From Roseiarcus sp050012775 (GTDB lineage: Bacteria; Pseudomonadota; Alphaproteobacteria; Rhizobiales; Beijerinckiaceae), in contig JBEKGN010000022.1 of the NCBI GenBank assembly GCA_050012775.1, forward strand, positions 1 to 64,000: 64,000 nt of DNA, read 5' to 3'. A model generated the notes under the pieces. It made no database searches, was not told the origin of the DNA, and saw only the letters and a program-made list of their open reading frames with translations. This document shows, piece by piece, positions 37,401 to 45,212 of this stretch; position 1 is the stretch's first letter, and each line of letters begins with the position of its first letter. Position numbers and translations under genes: made by a program.

Positions 37401-38375
37401 ATGTTTCTGGGAATTGCGCTCAAAGTCGCGGCGACGTTCGCGTTCGCCGCGATGTCCGCCTTGATCAAGACGGCCTCGCCGCGCTTTCCCGTCGGCGAGG
37501 TCGTGTTGTTTCGCTCGCTCTTCGCCTTGGCTGTGCTGGTCGCCTGGCTGGCTTGGCGCGGCGAGTTCCCGCACGCGCTGCATACGAGACGAAAGCTCGG
37601 CCATATCGGGCGCTCGATCGCCGGATCGGGCGGCATGTTCGCCAATTTCATCGCGCTGTCGCTGTTGCCGCTCGCCGACGCCACCGCCCTAACCTTCGCC
37701 ACGCCGCTGATCGTGGTTCCCCTGGCCGCGCTGACGCTCGGCGAAACCGTGCGCTTCTATCGCTGGGCGGCGGTGGCGCTCGGCTTCGTCGGCGTCGTCG
37801 TCATGCTGTCCGACCACCTGGGCGAGGGCTTGAGCGATTCGGCGGCGGCGGCGCGCTCTTCGATGGGCGCCATGATCGCCCTCGCCGGGGCCGTCAGCTC
37901 GGCGGTCGCGATGATTCAAACCCGTCGGCTGACGCAATCGGAGCCGACCGGCGCGATCGTCTTTTATTTCTCCTCGCTGACGGCCGCGATCAGCGCGGCC
38001 CTGCTGATGGTCGCCGCGCTGTGGCCGGCGGAGGCCCCCGGCGCCGCCTTCATGGCGGGGCAGCGATTCGTGGCGCCGTCCCCAGGCGAATTCGTTCTGC
38101 TCGGCTCGATCGGCGTTCTCGGGGGGACCGGGCAGATCCTGATGACGCACAGCTACCGTTTCGCCGACGCCTCGGTCATCGCGGCTTTCGACTATGTCGC
38201 GATGATCTGGGCCGCCGCGCTGGGCTATGCGCTGTTCGCCGAAACGCCGTCGCCGCGGATTTTGGTCGGGGCGGCGATCGTCGCCTCCGCCGGCGTCTTC
38301 GTGATTTGGCGCGAGCATTCGGCGCGGCGCATCCGCCGGGCCGCCGCGCTGGCGATGCCGGCCGAGACGTCGTGA
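37401..38375 (+). CDS. EamA/DMT-family transporter
   Basis: Inner-membrane transporter of the drug/metabolite superfamily, 324 residues with about ten hydrophobic helices in two EamA repeats (FAFAAMSALIKTASPRFPVG in the first; VLGGTGQILMTHSYRFADA in the second). Members export amino acids, metabolites or S-adenosylmethionine; the substrate here is unknown. It begins 9 bases after the SDR stop and is followed by a cupin regulator and another transporter. Confidence 0.87.
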   Translation: MFLGIALKVAATFAFAAMSALIKTASPRFPVGEVVLFRSLFALAVLVAWLAWRGEFPHALHTRRKLGHIGRSIAGSGGMFANFIALSLLPLADATALTFATPLIVVPLAALTLGETVRFYRWAAVALGFVGVVVMLSDHLGEGLSDSAAAARSSMGAMIALAGAVSSAVAMIQTRRLTQSEPTGAIVFYFSSLTAAISAALLMVAALWPAEAPGAAFMAGQRFVAPSPGEFVLLGSIGVLGGTGQILMTHSYRFADASVIAAFDYVAMIWAAALGYALFAETPSPRILVGAAIVASAGVFVIWREHSARRIRRAAALAMPAETS

Positions 38376-38457
38376 GGCGCTTATCCCGGACAAATCCGTT
38401 CGATATTCCGGACGCACCGCTCTATAAGACGGCGGAACATCTCTGGAGATCGCCGAC

Positions 38458-39075
38458 ATGGGCGTCGAGGGCAAGGACAAAGCCAAGGTCCTGGAAGCGG
38501 GCGCGGCGGCGCTCTCCAACCAATTGGGCCGCACCGTCCTGAAGCTGCGCAAAGGCTACGGCCTTTCGCTGGCCGATCTCTCGATCCAGTCGGGCGTCGC
38601 CAAGTCGATCATTTCCCAGATCGAACGCAACGAGACCAATCCGACCCTGACCACGATCTGGCGGCTCGCCCACGCGCTCGACGTCTCCATCGAATCCATT
38701 CTTCACGGCGGCGAAGAGGGGCCTTTCATCGAACATGTGAGCCGCGGCGGCACGCCGGTCCTGCTGTCCGACGACGGGCTGTGCCGGCTGGCGGTCATCG
38801 GTTGGCTGAACACCGTCGATTGGCTGCAATGGTATGATTTTCACGCCGAGCCCGGAGGCGTGCTCGGTTCGCAAGCCCATCCGCGCGGCTCGATCGAGTG
38901 CCTTTCCGTCTTGGAGGGCGAACTCGAGGTCGAAGTCGGCGAGGTCGCGGAAATCGCCCGCGCCGGCGAGACGTTGCGCTATCGCGGCGACAGGCCGCAC
39001 CGCATTCGCAATCTCGCGGCCGCGCCGGCGCACGCGACGATGGTGTGCATCCTCAAGGCGGCGGTGAAGGATTGA
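38458..39075 (+). CDS. XRE-family regulator with cupin sensor domain
   Basis: A 205-residue transcription regulator. The helix-turn-helix lies at about 25-80 (LRKGYGLSLADLSIQSGVAK and SIISQIERNETNPTLTTIW). A C-terminal cupin barrel spans about 120-200 (HPRGSIECLSVLEGELEVEV, AGETLRYRGDRPHRIRN), with histidines for a metal or small ligand. Such regulators often control neighbouring transport or catabolic genes, here the EamA and MFS transporters. A TATAAG-like -10 lies about 30 bases before the start. Its stop overlaps the TTG start of the next gene. Confidence 0.88.
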   Translation: MGVEGKDKAKVLEAGAAALSNQLGRTVLKLRKGYGLSLADLSIQSGVAKSIISQIERNETNPTLTTIWRLAHALDVSIESILHGGEEGPFIEHVSRGGTPVLLSDDGLCRLAVIGWLNTVDWLQWYDFHAEPGGVLGSQAHPRGSIECLSVLEGELEVEVGEVAEIARAGETLRYRGDRPHRIRNLAAAPAHATMVCILKAAVKD

Positions 39076-40310
39076 CGCGGCCGACGCCGCCCGATCGGCG
39101 CGGAATCGAAAGGCGGCTGGCGCTGATCTACGGCGCGGCCTTTCTCGTGTTCGGGGTCCAGTCGCCTTTCCTGCCGGTCTGGCTGACCGAGCGCGGGCTC
39201 GGGGTCGCGCAAATCGGGCTGGCGCTCGCGGGGCCGCGCATTCTCCAGGTCTTCGTGGTTCCCGCCTTGAGCCGTTGGGCGGACAAGCGCGGCGGAATCG
39301 TCGCGATGCTCGTCCTTTCCAGCTTGTCGATGACGCTTCTGTTCGCGGCTCTCGCGGCGACGACGGGGCTGACGCCGACCCTCGTCGTGATCGGCCTGCT
39401 GTTTTTCGTACAGAGCGGCGCCCTGCCGCTGATCGACGTCCTCGCTTTCGCGATTTTCGGCCCCGGGGGCGCGGCCGCGAGCGGCGCCCTCGGGGCGCCG
39501 GAGGCCGGCGCGCCGCCGTTCGATTACGGTCGCCTGCGCAAATGGGGCTCGGCCGCGTTCATCGCCGGCAATCTGCTCGCCGGCCTCTTTCTCACGCTGA
39601 CGTCGCTGACCGCGGTCACGCTGTTGCTGACGGCGGCGGCGGCGCTCGCGGCGGCCGTCTCGCTGCGCGCCTGGCCGCTGGACCGGCTGATTCATCCCTC
39701 GACGCGCAGCGACGCCGCGGCGGAAGGGGGAACGGGCTCGCGCCTGCTGCCGCTCGTCATCGGCGCCGCCGCGTTGATCCAGGCGAGCCACGTGCTGGTG
39801 CTGAGTTTCGCCTCCGTTCACTGGGCGCGAAGCGGACATTCCGACGCCTTCATCGGCGTGGCCTGGGCGATCGGCGTCGCCGCGGAGACGCTGGTCTTCG
39901 CCGTCTTCGGCCGTTGGATCGCCGGCGCCGATCAGGCGGCCGGGATGATGATCCTGGGCGGCCTGGCGGCGACGGCGCGCTGGACGGTCATGGCGTTCGA
40001 TCCCAGCGATCTCGTCCTCGCGCTCGCTCAGGCCGGTCACGGATTGAGTTTCGCCGCGACGCACGCGGGCACGATGCTGCTGATCTCGGAGATGGCGCCC
40101 GCGGGCCGACGCGCGCAGGCGCAGGGTTGGATGACCGCGGCGATTTCCGGCCTCGGCGCCGTCCTCATGATCGCGGGCGGACCGCTGGTCGTTCGCTTCG
40201 GCGAATATTCCTATTTCGTCATGGCGATTTTCGCGCTCGCGGGGACGGTTTTGGCGGCGAGCGTGTCGGCGCTGCGGGCGAGGGAGCGCGTACGCGGCTC
40301 CGCGGCTTGA
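39072..40310 (+). CDS. MFS transporter, PPP/LacY-like (3-phenylpropionate transporter type)
   Basis: Inner-membrane transporter with about 12 hydrophobic segments. The MFS_1-like/HcaT pattern is visible: LALIYGAAFLVFGVQSPFLP and VWLTERGLGVAQIGLALAGP at the N-terminus, DYGRLRKWGSAAFIAGNLLA in the centre, QASHVLVLSFASVHWARSG in the second half. The frame is open far upstream inside the regulator gene; the best start is TTG 39072, overlapping the regulator stop as TTGA, giving 412 residues. It is probably regulated with, and by, the cupin regulator. The substrate is unknown. Confidence 0.82.
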   Translation: MTRPTPPDRRGIERRLALIYGAAFLVFGVQSPFLPVWLTERGLGVAQIGLALAGPRILQVFVVPALSRWADKRGGIVAMLVLSSLSMTLLFAALAATTGLTPTLVVIGLLFFVQSGALPLIDVLAFAIFGPGGAAASGALGAPEAGAPPFDYGRLRKWGSAAFIAGNLLAGLFLTLTSLTAVTLLLTAAAALAAAVSLRAWPLDRLIHPSTRSDAAAEGGTGSRLLPLVIGAAALIQASHVLVLSFASVHWARSGHSDAFIGVAWAIGVAAETLVFAVFGRWIAGADQAAGMMILGGLAATARWTVMAFDPSDLVLALAQAGHGLSFAATHAGTMLLISEMAPAGRRAQAQGWMTAAISGLGAVLMIAGGPLVVRFGEYSYFVMAIFALAGTVLAASVSALRARERVRGSAA

Positions 40311-40979
40311 AGGCTTCGCGCGGCGCGCGCCTGCGAGCGCCCTTTGGCCCCGCGATTCGCGCCGTCGCCGATTCGCGCCGCCTTTGTCCCCGCTTTGAAC
40401 GCGCGATCCCGCGCCGGGACCGTCGGCGCGAGCCGGCGTTGACGGTGGGGAAACCATAAACTTCGGCCGGGCTCGTCGATCGCGGGAAAAGGCTTGCCGG
40501 CGCCCGCTTCCCCGCCCGAATCGGCAATCTCACGATTCGTGCGCGCTTTGTCCCGCCTTTCGTCCGATGCGCGCCATTTCGACGCGCGCCGCCGAATGGG
40601 GGCGCCGCAAAGCGGTAACCAACGGCGTTCGTCGTCGGCGCCCGGCGAGAATCGACTCGCTTTTTCCTGGAAAAGCGGATTCGCTTCGCGCGTCGCCGAT
40701 TCGTGCCGGTTTTGTTTCCGCTCCCGCCGCCCGGTCCCGCCGCGAAACGCGGCGCCGGGGCGTGGCCTAAGGGCGAGGCGGGCTCCGGCGGCCGGCCGCG
40801 CCGTCGGTCTCGCACCGCTCCGCCTCGACAGGGCCGGCGCGTCCGGCTATGAGCCTGGAGCGCGAGCGAAACGGCTGGGAATCGCCGGGTCGTTCAAGCT
40901 TTGCCATGCGCGTAAGGGACCGCGAATGCCGATTTCCGCGTTTCGCGACGATCCCTAAGCGCCAGAATTCGAGCGCCCG
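40311..40979. other. Long intergenic region with a degenerate three-copy motif; no gene supported
   Basis: About 670 GC-rich bases. Frames are open on both strands but are Arg/Pro/Ala-rich with no motif, as expected of non-coding GC-rich DNA. A motif of about 35 bases recurs three times at about 40361-40400, 40525-40562 and 40691-40725, sharing (GTCGCC)GATTCGNGC followed by CTTTGTCCCGC-like text. The function of the motif is unknown. The mla promoter should lie near the right end. Confidence 0.45.
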
Positions 40980-42113
40980 ATGCCGACGGCTCCTGCCATC
41001 ACGAGCGAGAAGACCGCCGGCGGCGTTCGAGTGGCGCTGGCCGGGGGGTGGACGGTCAGCGCCGGGTCGCAACTGGAGAAGGGCGCGAACGCCCTGTTGG
41101 CTCTTGCCGGCGGCGCGCGCGACGCGACGATCGATCTTTCGCAAATCGATCGCATGGACACGGCGGGAGCGTGGGTCATCGATCGCTCGCGCGAATCCTT
41201 GGTCGCGCGCGGCGTCGAGGCCCGATTCGTCGGCGCGCGGCCCGAGCACGCGATCCTGCTGCGCGAGGCGCATTTTCGGCCGATCGAGACCCCGCCGCAC
41301 CGCCAGATGCTGACCTTGACTTCCTTGGTCGCCGACATCGGCGAAAGCGTTTACACCGCAGGCGCCGATCTCATCAGCGGCCTGGGATTTCTTGGCCGCA
41401 TGGTCAGCGTCGGGGCGAGCGTCGCCGTTCACCCCCGGCGTTGGCGCTGGACGTCGACGGTGTTCCATCTCGAGGCGTTCGGGCTGCGCGGCGCTCCGAT
41501 CATCCTGCTGATCAATTTTCTCGTCGGCGCCATCGTCGCCCAACAGGGCATCTTTCAGTTGGCGCGGTTCAACGCGACCGCCTTCACGGTCGACCTGATC
41601 GGCATTCTCGTCTTGCGGGAACTGGGCGTGCTCTTGACCTCGATCATGATCGCCGGCCGTTCGGGCTCCGCGATCACGGCGGAAATCGGCGCCATGAAGA
41701 TGCGCGAGGAAGTCGACGCGCTGATGGTGATGGCGCTCGATCCAATGGAAGTGTTGATTCTGCCGAGAATCCTGGCGCTGATCGTCGCGCTGCCGCTGCT
41801 CACGTTCCTGGCGGATATGGCGGCGATTTTCGGCGGCCTATGCGTGGCCTGGGTCTATGGCGGGATCAGCCCCCCCGTGTTCCTGGACCGCCTGCACGAC
41901 GCCATCGCCCTCAGCACGTTCGAGGTCGGCCTGATCAAGGCGCCGTTCATGGCGCTGGTGATCGGCTTGATCGCCTCGATCGAAGGCTTCGCGGTTGGCG
42001 GCTCCGCCGAGTCCCTAGGCCAAAGAGTGACGGACTCCGTCGTCAAATCCATCTTCATGGTCATCGTCCTCGACGGCATTTTCGCGATGTTCTTCGCGGC
42101 GGTGCGGTTTTGA
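40980..42113 (+). CDS. mlaE: MlaE-type lipid ABC permease with N-terminal STAS domain
   Basis: Inner-membrane permease of a phospholipid (Mla-type) transporter, 377 residues. Residues about 1-110 form a STAS-like domain (ALAGGWTVSAGSQLEKG, ATIDLSQIDRMDTAGAWVID), equivalent to a fused MlaB. The MlaE part follows, with the coupling-helix region EAFGLRGAPIILLINFLVG, RELGVLLTSIMIAGRSGSAI and EIGAMKMREEVDAL, the hallmark of the family. Its TGA overlaps the TTG start of the ATPase gene. The operon is mlaE-mlaF-mlaD-lipoprotein. Confidence 0.92.
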   Translation: MPTAPAITSEKTAGGVRVALAGGWTVSAGSQLEKGANALLALAGGARDATIDLSQIDRMDTAGAWVIDRSRESLVARGVEARFVGARPEHAILLREAHFRPIETPPHRQMLTLTSLVADIGESVYTAGADLISGLGFLGRMVSVGASVAVHPRRWRWTSTVFHLEAFGLRGAPIILLINFLVGAIVAQQGIFQLARFNATAFTVDLIGILVLRELGVLLTSIMIAGRSGSAITAEIGAMKMREEVDALMVMALDPMEVLILPRILALIVALPLLTFLADMAAIFGGLCVAWVYGGISPPVFLDRLHDAIALSTFEVGLIKAPFMALVIGLIASIEGFAVGGSAESLGQRVTDSVVKSIFMVIVLDGIFAMFFAAVRF

Positions 42114-42979
42114 CCGTAAACTCCGCCGATCCCGGCGCCGCGCCCTCGGCGCCCCCCGGCCCGCGGCGTTCCGGCGGCCAGGCGCCCCCCGAGGTGGTGA
42201 TCCGGGTGCGCGGACTCAAAGTCGGATTTGGCGATAAGCTGGTCATGGACGGCCTCGATCTCGACATCTACCGCGGCGAGGTGCTCGGCTTTGTCGGCGC
42301 TTCGGGCGCCGGCAAGTCGGTCCTGACTCGCACAATTCTGGGCCTGTTGCCCAAACGGGCGGGCCTGATCGAGGTTTACGGCGAGAACGTCGACAGGCTC
42401 TCGATCGCCGAACGCGAACGCGTCGAAGAGCGCTGGGGCGTCCTGTTCCAACAGGGCGCGCTGTTCTCGAGCCTGACGGTCTTGCAGAACATTCAGGCGC
42501 CGATGCGCGAGCATCTCGATTTGTCGCCGCGCCTGCGCGACGAATTGGCGATGCTGAAGATCGACCTCGTCGGCCTGCCGCCCGACGCCGCCAACAAGTT
42601 CCCCGCCGAACTTTCCGGCGGCATGATCAAGCGGGCGGCGCTGGCCCGCGCCCTGGCGCTCGATCCCGACCTGCTGTTTCTCGACGAGCCGACCTCGGGA
42701 CTCGATCCCATCGGGGCGGGCGAATTCGACGAACTCATCGCCACGTTGCAGCGCACGCTCGGCCTCACCGTTTTCATGGTGACCCACGACCTCGACAGCC
42801 TCTATGCGATTTGCGATCGTGTCGCGGTGCTGGGGCAGGGGCGTGTGACGGCGATCGGTCCGATTTCCGAGCTCCTGATCTCGCAGGATCCCTGGATCAA
42901 GGCCTATTTTCATGGAAAAAGGGGTTCGGGGCGCGAAGCCGTCCTCCATCGCGCAACCGCCGCGAAGCCCGAGCCATGA
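42110..42979 (+). CDS. mlaF: MlaF-type lipid ABC transporter ATPase
   Basis: ATPase of the Mla-type transporter, 289 residues from TTG 42110, which overlaps the permease stop (TTGA). The first ATG would remove the N-terminal strands. Walker A is GASGAGKSVLTR, Q-loop LFQQGALFSSLTV, signature LSGGMIKRAALARALAL, Walker B LLFLDEPTSGLDP and H-loop THD. The LSGGM form is typical of MlaF. A Pro/Ala-rich N-terminal extension of about 28 residues precedes the ABC domain. Confidence 0.92.
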   Translation: MTVNSADPGAAPSAPPGPRRSGGQAPPEVVIRVRGLKVGFGDKLVMDGLDLDIYRGEVLGFVGASGAGKSVLTRTILGLLPKRAGLIEVYGENVDRLSIAERERVEERWGVLFQQGALFSSLTVLQNIQAPMREHLDLSPRLRDELAMLKIDLVGLPPDAANKFPAELSGGMIKRAALARALALDPDLLFLDEPTSGLDPIGAGEFDELIATLQRTLGLTVFMVTHDLDSLYAICDRVAVLGQGRVTAIGPISELLISQDPWIKAYFHGKRGSGREAVLHRATAAKPEP

Positions 42980-43170
42980 GCGCTCGCGCGGGGTCTTCGG
43001 GCGGGCCCTGGGCCATGACAAACCGCGGCAGGGCGGCGATGGGGGCGCGGTTCTTCGGTTCGCCCATGGGGCGTCGACGCGAGAAATCTGCTATGCGAGA
43101 GGGCGGCGGCCGGACTCGGCGAGCGAGTAAGACGGCCAATTCGAAGCGTTCACGAGGGCGATAGGCGGCG

Positions 43171-44487
43171 ATGGAGACGCGAGCCAATTTCGTATTGATC
43201 GGCGTTTTCACCCTGGCGGTGATCGCGGGAGGGTTTCTGTTTGTTCTGTGGTTCTCGGGCCTGGCCAGGACTTCTGAGCACAAGACCTACGAAATTCTAT
43301 TCTCCGGTTCTGTTTCCGGACTCTCGCGGGGCAGCGCCGTGCTGTTCAACGGATTGCGGGTCGGCGAAGTCACGCAGATCGATTTCGTCGCGAACGATCC
43401 GAGCCGCGTCCAAGTCATGGCCGACATCGCCGGAAATGTTCCGATCAAGAAGGACACCAAGGCGCGCCTGGAGATGCAGGGATTGACGGGGGGAGCGGCG
43501 ATCGAGTTGAAAGGCGGCGCCCCCGACGCGCCGCCGTTGCTCGGGGAGAACGGCGCGCCGCCGGTCATCGTCGCCGAACCCTCGGAATTGCAGAATATCA
43601 TGGAGAGCGTCCAGAGCCTGTCCGCCAAGGCCGATTCGGTGCTGGGAAAAGCGGACAAGCTGCTGAACGACAACAGCGCCGCCATCGACGACGCGATCAA
43701 GAACGTCGACGCGTTCTCGAAGGCGCTCAGCGACAATTCCTCGGGAATCAATTCCGCCCTGACCGGCCTGTCCGATCTGGGGAAGAAAATCGGCCCGCTC
43801 GCCGACCATCTGCAGGTCCTGTCGGACGACGTCGACAAGTTGGTCGCGGCGGTCGACCCCGACAAGGTGCGTCGCGTCGTGAACAATGTCGACACTTTTA
43901 CCGGCGCCTTGGCGGACAACAAAGCGTCGATCGATTCGCTGCTGTCGGACGCGGCGACATTGGCCAAGCATCTCAACGGAACGTCGACGCAGCTCGATTC
44001 GGCATTGGCGGATTTCGATTCCGTGGTCAAATCGATCGACGCGAAAAAAGTCGCGAATTTCGTAAACGGCGCCGACTCGCTCGGCCAGACCTTGCGTGAG
44101 AACAAGGGCAATATCGATCGGATGCTGAAGAACGCGTCGGAGCTTTCCGCCAAGCTCAACGAATCGGCCGACAAGATCGATTCGCTGATGGCGAGCCTGC
44201 AAGGCTTCGTCGGTTCTCCCGACCTCAAGGGCCCGCTGGGCGAAGTGGGCGACGCCGCGCGTTCGGTGCGGCAATTGGCCGACGATCTGAACGTTCGCAC
44301 CAAGGACATCGCCGTCGGCCTCGCCCGCTTCAGCTCCTCGGGCCTGCGGGAATACGAAGCCCTGGCGATCGACGGGCGGCGGACGGTCAATGAATTGGAT
44401 CGCGTCTTGCGAAGTTTCGAGCGCAATCCGAACGAGCTGATCTTTGGCGCCAAGCCGGCCCTGCCAGAATTTCGCGGCGGACCCTGA
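43171..44487 (+). CDS. mlaD: MlaD/MCE-family lipid transport protein
   Basis: Periplasmic lipid-binding MCE protein anchored by one N-terminal helix (FVLIGVFTLAVIAGGFLFVL), 438 residues. The MCE domain spans about 38-120 (YEILFSGSVSGLSRGSAVLF, NGLRVGEVTQIDF, LEMQGLTGGAAIEL). It continues in a long helical region (about 145-400) with degenerate repeats of the type DN-S-ID-LL-A--L, likely a coiled tube or needle across the periplasm. It is much longer than E. coli MlaD (about 180 residues) and closer to the Mce/LetB-like long forms of alphaproteobacteria. It starts 191 bases after mlaF and overlaps the lipoprotein gene as TGATG. Confidence 0.93.
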   Translation: METRANFVLIGVFTLAVIAGGFLFVLWFSGLARTSEHKTYEILFSGSVSGLSRGSAVLFNGLRVGEVTQIDFVANDPSRVQVMADIAGNVPIKKDTKARLEMQGLTGGAAIELKGGAPDAPPLLGENGAPPVIVAEPSELQNIMESVQSLSAKADSVLGKADKLLNDNSAAIDDAIKNVDAFSKALSDNSSGINSALTGLSDLGKKIGPLADHLQVLSDDVDKLVAAVDPDKVRRVVNNVDTFTGALADNKASIDSLLSDAATLAKHLNGTSTQLDSALADFDSVVKSIDAKKVANFVNGADSLGQTLRENKGNIDRMLKNASELSAKLNESADKIDSLMASLQGFVGSPDLKGPLGEVGDAARSVRQLADDLNVRTKDIAVGLARFSSSGLREYEALAIDGRRTVNELDRVLRSFERNPNELIFGAKPALPEFRGGP

Positions 44488-45149
44488 TGTCGGTTGACCT
44501 CCCTTCGACACAGGGTCGCGCGCGTCGGCGCGGCCGCGCGCTCGCCAAGTCTCGCCGGTCGTGGGCCGGCGGATTTGGCGCCGGCGCCCCTAGAGCCGCG
44601 GCGATCGCCTTGGGCTTGCTGCTCGCGTCCTGCGCGGGCGGATCGGTCCTGGACACTTTCGACCTCAGCGCGGCCAGACCCGCGCCCGCGCGGCCGATGA
44701 GGGCGCAACTGCGGGTCAACGAACCGATCGCCGGGAGCGATCTCGACAGCGACCGAATTCTTGTGCGCACCGGCCCCCGGGAAGTCGCGACGCTGGCGGG
44801 CGCGAAATGGTCCGATCGTCTGCCGCTTCTCGTTCAATCGCGACTGGCCCAGACGTTCGAGAACGCCAATCTCTTGCATCAGGTCGGCCGCCGCGCGACG
44901 GCGCCCGCGGACTACGATCTCGAAATCGACATCCGAACGTTCGAACTCGACGTCGCTCAATCGCGGGTCGAGATCGATCTCGCGGTCAAAATCGTCACCG
45001 TCGCCGGCGGGCGCGTGGTCGCGGCGCAAATCTTCACCGCCGAGGCGCCCGTCGCCTCGACCAGCGGCGCCGCAGTTTCGGCGGCGCTGGACGGCGCGCT
45101 TTCATCGGTCATGACGCGGATCGTCGCGTTCGTCTCGGCGCGACTGTAG
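44487..45149 (+). CDS. ABC-type transport auxiliary lipoprotein (PqiC/LptE-like fold class)
   Basis: A 220-residue lipoprotein of the auxiliary component family found in MCE operons. A basic N-terminal stretch of about 38 residues is followed by a hydrophobic segment and lipobox (AIALGLLLASC, then AGG). The mature part has the usual TFDLSAARPAP start, with RILVRTGPREVATLAGAKWS, RLPLLVQSRLAQTFENANLL and DYDLEIDIRTFELDV. It probably links the MCE protein to the outer membrane. Its ATG shares a base with the mlaD stop. Confidence 0.85.
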   Translation: MSVDLPSTQGRARRRGRALAKSRRSWAGGFGAGAPRAAAIALGLLLASCAGGSVLDTFDLSAARPAPARPMRAQLRVNEPIAGSDLDSDRILVRTGPREVATLAGAKWSDRLPLLVQSRLAQTFENANLLHQVGRRATAPADYDLEIDIRTFELDVAQSRVEIDLAVKIVTVAGGRVVAAQIFTAEAPVASTSGAAVSAALDGALSSVMTRIVAFVSARL

Positions 45150-45159
45150 CGAATGAACC

Positions 45160-45203
45160 GGGAGAGCGGACGCCGGTTCTCGGCAAGGGGGTCGCGCTCT
45201 CCC
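45160..45203. terminator. Dyad between convergent mla and GPR-like genes
   Basis: GGGAGAGCG (45160-45168) pairs with CGCTCTCCC (45195-45203) across a 26-base loop; an alternative GAACCGG/CCGGTTC stem overlaps it. The position, between two convergent genes, suits a bidirectional terminator, but there is no T-run on either side. Confidence 0.3.
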
Positions 45204-45212
45204 GATCGAATA

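Noticed and set aside
40219..40958. Frames of 154 (plus) and 198 (minus) codons in the gap before mlaE
   Set aside because: Arg/Pro/Ser-rich, no motifs, overlapping each other on opposite strands; judged non-coding.
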